Below, in pieces: positions 1-5,929 of a stretch of 8,096 nt of DNA. The DNA is taken from NCBI GenBank assembly GCA_002308995.1, contig DBWQ01000021.1, positions 1-8,096 on the forward strand, read 5' to 3'. A program made the position numbers and the translations under genes. The notes under the pieces are model-generated. The model saw only the letters and a list, made by a program, of their open reading frames with translations. It made no database searches and was not told the DNA's origin. Numbering within the stretch: position 1 is the first letter of the stretch; each line of letters opens with the position of its first letter. This stretch comes from Clostridiales bacterium UBA1234 (GTDB lineage Bacteria; Bacillota; Clostridia; TANB77; UBA1234).

Positions 1-590
1 GCGCTCTGGATGTTATAAAGCCTCGTACCAAGAAGTTCTTCCCTCTTCTGCTCCAATGTTTTTCTCATCGCAGGGTCGGTGGTTTCCGAAAGACATTTAT
101 CGATTGCCATGATCACAAGCGCATAGCGGTCTACCAAATCTTTGCTTTCCTTCACAATCAGAAAAATGTTTTCATTACTCTCGAGGATTTTCTCAATCTC
201 GCCATTTAGTAAATCTTCCAAGTTACCGATTTTCCCTACAAACCGCTGGCGATGCTCATTGGTGGGCTGATAGGGTTTGATAAACAAAAACCTAGGTCTC
301 GGAACGATACTCTTTTGAGAATGTGAGATATCATCCATAGTATCATCAACTGCTTGCAAGGAATGCTCGCGATACTCAAAAATAGCCTCCTTCACTAGAC
401 TATTTTTGGTTTCTTGAAAGTCCCATCCCAGTTGCATAATATCATGGTATGACATTTGTCGTATCGCATGCACAGAACTGTCTACCATCTCCCTAACGGC
501 TCCTTCCAAGGAATCGTAAGGAACAATTTCTAGCATTGCCACCTTCTCGTTTTCTGCACTGTTGTCCGTCATATCAGTCGATCGATTCAA
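1..590 (-). CDS. Helical protein of unknown function, 3' end beyond window (partial)
   Basis: This frame is open from the left edge to a start near 590, giving about 196 residues with no in-frame stop. I translated it by hand from the reverse complement. The first ATG is at 572, but the only ribosome binding site (AGAGG, 601-605) lies 28 nt from it. The TTG at 588-590 is 10 nt from that site, so TTG is the more likely start. The product is charged and looks mostly alpha-helical, with no signal peptide or membrane segment. I see no catalytic motif. Its layout (helices, a central proline-rich break around FLFIKPYQP, then long helices ending in RLYNIQS) is faintly like the TelA/toxic-anion-resistance family, but I would not assign that without a profile search. 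It has its own consensus promoter, nearly identical to that of the operon before it. It is truncated only by the window edge. Confidence 0.75.
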   Translation of the reverse strand, partial: MNRSTDMTDNSAENEKVAMLEIVPYDSLEGAVREMVDSSVHAIRQMSYHDIMQLGWDFQETKNSLVKEAIFEYREHSLQAVDDTMDDISHSQKSIVPRPRFLFIKPYQPTNEHRQRFVGKIGNLEDLLNGEIEKILESNENIFLIVKESKDLVDRYALVIMAIDKCLSETTDPAMRKTLEQKREELLGTRLYNIQS

Positions 591-633
591 AAGGAATGCA
601 CCTCTTTTCTAGATAAATCTTGAATTCTGGCCG

Positions 634-662
634 ATTATATCATTGAAAATAAATTATGTCAA
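634..662 (-). promoter_or_regulatory. Consensus sigma-A-type promoter for the left-edge gene
   Basis: On the minus strand, TTGACA (657-662) is followed by exactly 17 bp and a perfect TATAAT (634-639). The bases TGA directly before the -10 form an extended -10 element. The start codon at 590 lies about 40 bp downstream. The -35, the first bases after it (TAA) and the TGATATAATCG block match the promoter at 2303-2331 almost exactly. Confidence 0.85.
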
Positions 663-671
663 ATACGCAGA

Positions 672-713
672 GACAACCCTTTTTGAGCGAAATCGCACGA
701 AAAGGGTTGTCCC
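672..713. repeat. Palindromic REP/MITE-like element, copy 1
   Basis: Two perfect 12-bp arms, GACAACCCTTTT (672-683) and its complement (700-711), flank a 16-nt loop. The loop contains a smaller palindrome, GCGA-AA-TCGC (687-696). Read on the minus strand, its first 19 bases are identical to those of the element starting at 3740, so it belongs to a dispersed family. It sits 12 bp after the stop of the 375-residue gene and 9 bp before the next -35 box. No T-run follows on the minus strand, so it is not a typical intrinsic terminator, although the RNA hairpin could still protect or end the upstream message. Confidence 0.75.
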
Positions 714-725
714 CGTTGGCAAAAC

Positions 726-1853
726 TCACGGTGAAATGTCATCGGGACTATAAACATCCCAAGATTCAATCACTTCTGATTCCTTATCTTCGTAATCTTC
801 CTTACATTGGTATGTGCGCCTTACTTCGTCCCGCACACGCCTAAGATACACTTCTGCCCTTTCCTCGCTCCAGGCATGAATGCCACATTTACCATCTTGT
901 TCCCACTTGGTGATTTGGGTGTCTTCTGTCATGGGAACCACTTCATTTTCAAAGAGCTTTTGAAAATCAAATGGTTTGAAGTTTTCTTGCCACTCGATGG
1001 AAATCACACGGTAGCGCCATCCCACCTTGATATCACCATCAGGTGTATGAAACATAAACCACGGCACAATCGATTGCTTTTCATACTCGTTGGGAATGAT
1101 ATCATAGTTGCAATGTGGATACACATATTCCATCAGGTGGCTGGAGAGTTTCACTACTTCCCAGTCAATGCGATACTTAGTATAGCATTCTTTGTGGTAA
1201 AAAGGAGGGGTGCTGTTTTTCCAAACCAAAGGAGTACGAAGGTCCTTTATTGTGAACTCTTTACCACAAACCGGGCAGCAAGCGCCATAAGGAGGCACGG
1301 GATTATTCACATTTTTGGTCTTATATTCTCCATGATACCTTTTCCAGAAACAATAACTTGTTTCAACAGGCCTCTTAGCTCGTCCAGGAGAATTTTCAAC
1401 CGTATACACCAGACCACCGCTTGATAAGTAAATGTACCCAAATAGCACATACTCCTTAAGCTTATGCTGACTACTCATGGCAGCATAAACTGTACGGTTA
1501 TCCAGCATTTCGTGGAAAGACTTCATATCCCGAAGAGAATACAAAATAGCATCCGTGCTATCAAAAAAACTTTTCGGAACATCGAACTTTCTCTTTTCAT
1601 ACGTTACCGTATAAAAATCATAATCCCATGTACCACCGCTGTGCTCGATTTGATTCTTCCTGCAAAGGTCCATTCTCACTTGCTCGGTGGTAAAATTGGG
1701 ATGACCCAATTCATCAAACGAACAAGGAATGATTTCCTCTTTGTCAACAAACACCCGAACCGTTTTTGGGTCCGCAACATTTTCTAAATAGATATGTCCA
1801 TGGCTTCCATCCGGATTCTGCCGAGGAAACATTTGAGTTTTTTCTGTGATCAT
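726..1853 (-). CDS. Hypothetical protein with a CxxC/HxxC zinc-finger-like motif
   Basis: This is a 375-residue soluble protein that I do not recognise as a named family. The clearest feature is C193-P-V-C196 followed by H220-K-E-C223, a spacing that fits a treble-clef or knuckle-type zinc site. The region after it is rich in aromatic residues (PWFMFHTPDGD at 264-274, RVISIEW at 282-288, IHAWSEE at 325-331), suggesting a conserved globular domain. The C-terminal 30 residues are highly acidic. No signal peptide or membrane helix is visible. The ATG at 1853 is well supported by GAGGAGG (1860-1866) six bases upstream. The gene begins 24 bp after the stop of the coiled-coil gene at 1878-2261, so the two are very likely co-transcribed. 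The zinc site suggests binding of nucleic acid or protein, but that is inference from the motif alone. Confidence 0.85.
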   Translation of the reverse strand: MITEKTQMFPRQNPDGSHGHIYLENVADPKTVRVFVDKEEIIPCSFDELGHPNFTTEQVRMDLCRKNQIEHSGGTWDYDFYTVTYEKRKFDVPKSFFDSTDAILYSLRDMKSFHEMLDNRTVYAAMSSQHKLKEYVLFGYIYLSSGGLVYTVENSPGRAKRPVETSYCFWKRYHGEYKTKNVNNPVPPYGACCPVCGKEFTIKDLRTPLVWKNSTPPFYHKECYTKYRIDWEVVKLSSHLMEYVYPHCNYDIIPNEYEKQSIVPWFMFHTPDGDIKVGWRYRVISIEWQENFKPFDFQKLFENEVVPMTEDTQITKWEQDGKCGIHAWSEERAEVYLRRVRDEVRRTYQCKEDYEDKESEVIESWDVYSPDDISP

Positions 1854-1877
1854 GTCTTACCTCCTCTGGTAAAGGCT

Positions 1878-2261
1878 TTACACCAAATCGCCTTTGATAT
1901 CGACATGGTACATGTCTTTGCGACTTTGCGTTTTTTTCATTTTTTCCATGAATTCATGAATCTCCTTCATGGCCTCTTCACGACGGTCATCTTCTTCTTT
2001 TTCTCGTATCCATGCCTTTTTTTCTTCTTCGCACCGCTTAAGAGCATCTTCCTTTAAGGCAATTTTGACCTTGAGTACCTCGATTGTAAAGCAAATGTCA
2101 GATTTTTCAAGGTCTGGCAAAGAGCTAAAGAGCAAGCTGTTTTGAATGGCTTCCTGTTCTCGAAGAGACTCCTTAAGTTCGCTAATCTGCCTGCTAAGCG
2201 CCCTCATCGGAGCATCAAACCGAAAATCCGCCTCAAACTTACGCGCTGGGGTTTCCTTCAT
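1878..2261 (-). CDS. Small coiled-coil-like hypothetical protein
   Basis: This gene encodes 127 residues with no recognisable enzyme motif. From about residue 20 onward it is dominated by Glu, Lys, Arg and Leu/Ile/Met in heptad-like order (for example RALSRQISELKESLREQE, and EEEKKAWIREKEEDDRREE further on). This indicates two long amphipathic helices broken by a short segment (SSLPDLEKSD). The frame can be extended to a GTG at 2276, but that codon is part of the ribosome binding site GTGAGGA. The ATG at 2261, 8 nt after GAGGA, is therefore the likely start. It is the first gene of a two-gene operon driven by a perfect consensus promoter and is followed after 24 bp by the zinc-finger-like gene. 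A scaffold or partner role for that protein is plausible but unproven. Confidence 0.75.
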   Translation of the reverse strand: MKETPARKFEADFRFDAPMRALSRQISELKESLREQEAIQNSLLFSSLPDLEKSDICFTIEVLKVKIALKEDALKRCEEEKKAWIREKEEDDRREEAMKEIHEFMEKMKKTQSRKDMYHVDIKGDLV

Positions 2262-2302
2262 GGGAATTATCCTCACTTTCTATAAAGATTGAAATTGAGG
2301 CG

Positions 2303-2331
2303 ATTATATCATGTTTATATATTTATGTCAA
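2303..2331 (-). promoter_or_regulatory. Perfect consensus promoter of the coiled-coil/zinc-finger operon
   Basis: On the minus strand, TTGACA (2326-2331), a 17-bp spacer and TATAAT (2303-2308) with TGA immediately before the -10 make a textbook vegetative promoter. Transcription should begin near 2296, leaving a leader of about 35 nt before the ATG at 2261. No operator-like dyad overlaps it, so high constitutive expression is the simplest reading. Confidence 0.88.
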
Positions 2332-2344
2332 CACGAGCTTAGAG

Positions 2345-2373
2345 CGGACTTGGGAACGTCCCCCAAAAGTCCG
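2345..2373. repeat. REP-like palindrome with GGGA-ACG-TCCC core
   Basis: Outer arms CGGACTT (2345-2351) and AAGTCCG (2367-2373) pair perfectly. Inside them GGGA (2352-2355) and TCCC (2359-2362) pair around a 3-nt loop, with a few unpaired bases on one side. Small bulged palindromes of this kind resemble REP elements mobilised by Y1 (RAYT) transposases, but that link is inference because no transposase is in the window. It lies between the terminator of the LRV gene and the promoter of the next operon. Its sequence differs from the 672-713 and 3740-3783 elements. Confidence 0.6.
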
Positions 2374-2375
2374 GC

Positions 2376-2414
2376 TAAAAAAAGAGCACCTTGCAATTGT
2401 TGCAAAGCGCTCTG
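2376..2414 (-). terminator. Intrinsic terminator of the LRV gene
   Basis: On the minus strand, AGAGC and GCTCT arms (2409-2413 and 2383-2387) enclose two TTGCAA blocks (2400-2405 and 2391-2396), with small internal mismatches. A run of seven T residues follows at once (complement of 2377-2383). It starts 13 bp after the stop codon of the LRV gene. This is the clearest Rho-independent terminator in the window. Confidence 0.85.
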
Positions 2415-2426
2415 TTTGTGTTCCTG

Positions 2427-3554
2427 TTAAAGCATCCTATACTTCTTTTGAATTTCATCCTTCACATCTTGAGGGGTAGAAGGATTTTTCCATAGATTGA
2501 TTGCTAGCGAAACCGACTTTTTGATTCTACTCTTCCAGCAGTTTCGAAGAAGGCTCTGTGGCACATTGGGATTTTGTGAAAGCGATTCCGTAAGCAAAAT
2601 AGGATAGTTATCATCAAAGAATTCACTACACATTTTCTTAATCACATCTACAGGAGTATTAGGATTTTTGGCAAGACCAGATTGAATTAAATAAGAAGCA
2701 TCCAAAGAAAGCATTGTTAAATCGTCAGTGGAAGTATTGAAGTTACTTGCTACAGCACCTCTCACATTTACGTTTTTATCCTTTGCAAGAATGGACAACA
2801 CTTCAGAAGATGCATTTTGGTTATGTGCAACGCCAAGCCTTACCTCCCATAATTCATCGTAGGCAAGTTTACTAAGGATATCTAAGGGAGTAACCGTGCA
2901 ATTTGCTATAGAGCATTTCACGAGCTCACTTTCATCCTCATAGAGTTTTTTTCTAATGCTTTCAGGAGTATAAGGATTTTCATAAATGTTTTTGCGAACC
3001 ACTTCATCAGCATCCACTACAAGAGACTCAAATATTTCCGCATCAAAGAAAGACATGTAGCTTGCCAAAGTCTCTCTCACTAAGTCGTCCGAATCATGTG
3101 AAAGGATTCTTAGATGCTCCAGAGGGCAATGTTGATTCTTAGCATAGGAAGCACGCACCTCACTCGAGGGATGCTTCAAAAGCTTCAGCAAGAAATCTTC
3201 TTCTTTAATCGATGTAAACTCAGCTAAATCAAGCTGAGCAAGCCTTTGATTACTGATTAAAAAGTACTCAGCCTGCTCTCTCGACAAGCTTTGAATAATC
3301 TGCTCTCGATAAGGCTTGGCATAATCTAAATACCAATGGCTATACTTTTTAGGCCAACTATCTAAGGGGATGTTCTCCGTGCGTCGATGCCAAATTTTAA
3401 GCGTAATTTTCGATTCTATCGTCTTCGAAAGTACTCTTTGACTTACCTCATCAAAATCGTAATCCGGATCTTGAATCATAAGGGCAAGCATCTCTTTTTG
3501 TTCATCTAGGGGTTTTTCTTTCCAAAAATTATGAAAGCGTTGACGAAGTTTCAT
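2427..3554 (-). CDS. Leucine-rich-repeat-variant (LRV/HEAT-like) repeat protein
   Basis: This is a 375-residue cytoplasmic solenoid protein. An N-terminal helical region (1-120, including an aromatic stretch KKYSHWYLDYAKPYREQII) precedes tandem units starting near residues 122, 148, 174, 200, 226, 252 and 278. These are exactly 26 residues each; two longer, degenerate units follow to about 363. The unit pattern is L..L..D....VR..VA.N..TP..., for example EVRLGVAHNQNASSE and NVRGAVASNFNTSTDD, which is the LRV signature related to HEAT repeats. Such proteins usually bind other proteins or nucleic acid, and the partner here is unknown. I see no cysteine cluster like the Fe-S cluster reported for the Azotobacter LRV protein. 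The frame extends to a TTG at 3596, but GGGAGGA (3561-3567), six bases before the ATG at 3554, fixes the start. The gene is monocistronic, with its own promoter and terminator. Confidence 0.88.
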   Translation of the reverse strand: MKLRQRFHNFWKEKPLDEQKEMLALMIQDPDYDFDEVSQRVLSKTIESKITLKIWHRRTENIPLDSWPKKYSHWYLDYAKPYREQIIQSLSREQAEYFLISNQRLAQLDLAEFTSIKEEDFLLKLLKHPSSEVRASYAKNQHCPLEHLRILSHDSDDLVRETLASYMSFFDAEIFESLVVDADEVVRKNIYENPYTPESIRKKLYEDESELVKCSIANCTVTPLDILSKLAYDELWEVRLGVAHNQNASSEVLSILAKDKNVNVRGAVASNFNTSTDDLTMLSLDASYLIQSGLAKNPNTPVDVIKKMCSEFFDDNYPILLTESLSQNPNVPQSLLRNCWKSRIKKSVSLAINLWKNPSTPQDVKDEIQKKYRML

Positions 3555-3679
3555 GATTTGTCCTCCCGGCATAAAGCCTACAGATATACACATCAATATC
3601 TTAAAAAATGCTTCATCATAGATGATTTAGCCATGCAAAAACATATACATATCCTCGCTATTTGTAAAACGTTCATTTA
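3555..3679 (-). promoter_or_regulatory. About 125-nt leader of the LRV gene
   Basis: Between the predicted transcription start (about 3679) and the ATG at 3554 lies a leader longer than those of neighbouring genes. It contains a short stem (TCATC-TAT-GATGA) soon followed by six T residues on the minus strand, and a second stem (AGATAT, 8-nt loop, ATATCT) just before the ribosome binding site. A five-codon reading frame (ATG TTT TTG CAT GGC TAA) lies 8 nt after GAGG. I match it to no known riboswitch. A weak attenuator is possible. Confidence 0.3.
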
Positions 3680-3685
3680 GAAAGG

Positions 3686-3732
3686 ATTTTATCACGAATA
3701 CTTATTTATGTCAAATTTTCGCAAATTTTCGC
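3686..3732 (-). promoter_or_regulatory. Strong promoter of the LRV gene with A-tract upstream element
   Basis: On the minus strand, TTGACA (3709-3714) is followed by 17 bp and TAAAAT (3686-3691), again preceded by TGA. Immediately upstream, and overlapping the -35, is a 10-bp sequence repeated twice in tandem (GCGAAAATTT; 3713-3722 and 3723-3732). This places A-tracts one helical turn apart, as in UP elements that contact the RNA polymerase alpha subunit or bend DNA. Confidence 0.8.
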
Positions 3733-3739
3733 ACATTCA

Positions 3740-3783
3740 GGGACAACCCTTTTCGTGCAATTTCACACATTTTGGGACAGACG
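3740..3783. repeat. REP/MITE-like element, copy 2 (diverged or composite)
   Basis: The first 26 bases match the element at 672-713 (read on its minus strand) at 24 positions, with the first 19 identical. The second half does not complete the palindrome. Instead of the complementary arm it ends in TTTTGGGACAGACG, giving a second GGGACA in direct orientation. It abuts the stop codon of the BlaR1-like gene (3785-3787) and lies 25 bp before the -35 of the LRV gene. It may be a hybrid of two related elements or a decayed copy. Confidence 0.6.
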
Positions 3784-3784
3784 T

Positions 3785-5548
3785 TTATCTAACTTGATTA
3801 CTAGATGGTTCATTCGGTTCTGCTGTGATATGCTTCCTTAGGCTAAGTTTATCCATGATTTCACTATCCTTAATATAGATGGTAGCTTCCTCCCATTTTT
3901 CACTATTTCCTTTAGAATACGTAATAGCAAAACGATTTTGATTAGGTTCATATGTAGTCAAAAAACTATTGATTCCCCAATTAAAATAATCCTGCAAAAT
4001 TAATTTTTCTTTATCGATATACCCCACCAAAACAGAAGGTGTATTGGAACTATTCGATAGATCTCTCATAAAGATATATACCTCTGGATGTCCATCCCCA
4101 CCAGACACGCAGTTGCAGATAAGCTCTGTATATCCATCTCCATTTAAATCTTTTATGGTATCTTCACGTTCTTTTTCAAAGCCATAACTTTCTGCTATCA
4201 AATAATCTTTTCCATCATATTTGGCATAATAGTCTCTGGTATAAAAATGCGGTGCATTTTCTATATCATAAAAGTACGTATCATAGCCCATCATATTTTG
4301 ATACTGCGAAATAGGAGCTTGGCTGGATGCCTCATTTTGTTTCGCCAAAGCTTGTTCTATATCTTGTGTAAAAGCATCGATCATATCGTCCATATTCTTG
4401 TTTGGTATAAATAATGCATTAGTTATTTTAGAGTCTTTTTTCGCATCAGTCGGATAAATTAGTAAGTAATGGTTTGGCTCAACTTCATATCGCATAATAA
4501 AAAATCCAGAACCAATGTCTTCTCCCTCATATTTTTCAAAATCTCCAAAAGTAAGATTCTCGCCTTTACTCATTAATTCTTTTACTTTACTGATTGTTAA
4601 TGTATCTTCTTTTGGTTTTGTCATGAAACAAACGCCAACTACCAAACAAGAGATTATCGCAATTAAGATGATCCAAAAACTTGGCTTTTTGTAACTTAAT
4701 ACTGCTTTAATTCTATCTTTTACACCAACTTCTCCAAAAGCTACTGGACAAGTTTTAATCATGAAGTTTGACTTTATTAAACTACAGGCAAGTAAGGTTT
4801 CAGAATACCCTTTTATTTCATGTTGATTAAGTTGATGAATTACTTTTTCATCGGTCGCAAGTTCTATGTCTTTACTAAATAAATGGTAAGCTATCCAAAT
4901 AAGCGGATTAAACCAATAGACTGATAAAAGGATAAAACCAACTGGTTTCCACAAGTTATCATGCCTTAACAAATGTGCTTTTTCGTGTAACAAAACATAT
5001 TCTTTTTGACTATCAGCCATATTGGATGGCAAATAGATTTTAGGCTTAAATATTCCAAAAAGAAAAGGCACATCAATATAATCGCATAAATAAATACTAT
5101 CTTTATCTTTCATAGATACACGTAGCATTCGCTTTAAGCGAATATAGCTAACCACACCATAAAGCATCATACTAATTGTTCCTACAAGCCAAATTGCACT
5201 TACTATATCAATAGGATGAATTGACTTATTGGCATGTATATTATTTTCTGCTTCAAAAACAACTTCATTTAGAACAGTATTACCGGTATTAGAAACATTA
5301 AAATCTGCTTGCGTATCCGGTATTGTTAAAATGGTGTTAATAGGGATGTCATCCTCTTTAGGAATCATGCTAAACCTGCTTTCAAAAGAAAATGGACAAA
5401 TCAAACGAATACTCACCAATGCCCACAAAATGCAATACACCCACTTAGGTGACTTTCTCATCAGTAATCTACAAAGAATGACCGCTACAATTAAAAAACT
5501 TGCTGAAATACTTAATTTGAACAATTCTAAAAAGAATACACTCATCAT
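3785..5548 (-). CDS. BlaR1/MecR1-family M56 membrane metalloprotease, sensor-transducer
   Basis: The predicted role is an antirepressor that senses an outside signal and cleaves the neighbouring BlaI-type repressor. Of 587 residues, membrane helices are visible near 4-27, 36-55, 115-135, 203-222 and 289-309. The zinc peptidase motif H188-E-K-A-H192 lies between them, with a downstream EL(A/T)xDE motif at 229-234 that supplies the third ligand region in M56 enzymes. The extracytoplasmic C-terminal part (310-587) is unlike the penicillin-binding domain of BlaR1. I find no serine-acylation motif set. It instead has a two-part sequence with DLNGDGYTEL (467-476), an FG-GAP/EF-hand-like calcium loop. 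The substrate sensed is therefore probably not a beta-lactam. The start overlaps the repressor stop (ATGA), with GGGGGAGA upstream. Family assignment is firm; the ligand is unknown. Confidence 0.92.
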   Translation of the reverse strand: MMSVFFLELFKLSISASFLIVAVILCRLLMRKSPKWVYCILWALVSIRLICPFSFESRFSMIPKEDDIPINTILTIPDTQADFNVSNTGNTVLNEVVFEAENNIHANKSIHPIDIVSAIWLVGTISMMLYGVVSYIRLKRMLRVSMKDKDSIYLCDYIDVPFLFGIFKPKIYLPSNMADSQKEYVLLHEKAHLLRHDNLWKPVGFILLSVYWFNPLIWIAYHLFSKDIELATDEKVIHQLNQHEIKGYSETLLACSLIKSNFMIKTCPVAFGEVGVKDRIKAVLSYKKPSFWIILIAIISCLVVGVCFMTKPKEDTLTISKVKELMSKGENLTFGDFEKYEGEDIGSGFFIMRYEVEPNHYLLIYPTDAKKDSKITNALFIPNKNMDDMIDAFTQDIEQALAKQNEASSQAPISQYQNMMGYDTYFYDIENAPHFYTRDYYAKYDGKDYLIAESYGFEKEREDTIKDLNGDGYTELICNCVSGGDGHPEVYIFMRDLSNSSNTPSVLVGYIDKEKLILQDYFNWGINSFLTTYEPNQNRFAITYSKGNSEKWEEATIYIKDSEIMDKLSLRKHITAEPNEPSSNQVR

Positions 5549-5913
5549 TTTCTCCCCCTTCCAAAGGAAGAAATCATCTTCTGTATTTCTTCTATTTCCT
5601 TTTTGGATAAATATTTTCTTTGTGTAAAAGCAGCAATAAAGGCAGGAAGGGAACCTCCGAAATTCTCTGCTACAAACTTTTCACTTTGCATAGCATAAAA
5701 CTCTTCTTTTGAGATAATTGATGTTACAACTCCATTATCGTTTTTAAAAATTCTTTTTTCGCATAATTTCTTTAATACCGTATAAGTAGTTGATTTCTTC
5801 CAGTCTAGCTTTTCCTTACATAGTTCTACTAGTTTTCCAGAACTAATTGGCTCATTGTTCCAAATAATATCTGCAAACTTAGATTCTACAACACCTAATT
5901 TCATATCATCCAT
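5545..5913 (-). CDS. BlaI/MecI/CopY-family transcriptional repressor
   Basis: This 122-residue winged-helix protein matches the Penicillinase_R family in length and pattern. It has an N-terminal helical region (LGVVESKFADIIWNN), the recognition-helix segment WKKSTTYTVLKKLCEKRI (38-55), a beta wing (56-70), and a C-terminal dimerisation helix bundle with FGGSLPAFIAAF and KKEIEEIQKMI. It should bind the dyads in its own promoter as a dimer and be inactivated by the co-encoded M56 protease. In staphylococcal BlaI/MecI cleavage falls between Asn101 and Phe102. Aligning from memory, the equivalent pair here is A95-F96, so the cleavage residue appears changed. The ATG at 5913 follows AAAGGAGG by 7 nt. 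The gene overlaps the protease gene by 4 bp, implying translational coupling. Confidence 0.93.
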   Translation of the reverse strand: MDDMKLGVVESKFADIIWNNEPISSGKLVELCKEKLDWKKSTTYTVLKKLCEKRIFKNDNGVVTSIISKEEFYAMQSEKFVAENFGGSLPAFIAAFTQRKYLSKKEIEEIQKMISSFGRGRK

Positions 5914-5929
5914 TATTTTTCCTCCTTTG

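Noticed and set aside
1..590. Assignment of the left-edge gene as TelA (toxic anion resistance)
   Set aside because: The resemblance is only general helical layout and a few residues near the edge. It is too weak without a profile search, so it is kept as a possibility in the evidence.
656..844. Plus-strand 62-codon frame crossing the palindrome
   Set aside because: It starts inside the promoter region, runs through the REP-like element and into the 3' end of the opposite gene, with no ribosome binding site.
807..1424. Long plus-strand open frame (205 codons) opposite the zinc-finger-like gene
   Set aside because: It is fully antisense to a well-supported gene with a ribosome binding site and promoter context. 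Its translation has no domain-like pattern, so it is a shadow frame. The same applies to plus-strand frames at 1464-1787, 1794-2057 and 5229-5627.
1860..1885. GTAAAG/CTTTAC palindrome between the two operon genes
   Set aside because: The arms are separated by one base, so no stable RNA hairpin can form. The gap is a normal intergenic spacer with a ribosome binding site.
3555..3596. Upstream extension of the LRV gene to TTG at 3596
   Set aside because: No ribosome binding site precedes it, and the added residues would translate the ribosome binding site of the ATG at 3554.
3713..3732. Tandem 10-bp repeat as a CRISPR or iteron remnant
   Set aside because: There are only two copies with no spacers, and the position at the -35 box is better explained as an A-tract upstream element.
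3785..5913. Beta-lactam resistance operon
   Set aside because: The regulator pair is BlaI/M56-like, but the sensor lacks a visible penicillin-binding domain and no beta-lactamase or PBP2a gene is present in the window.
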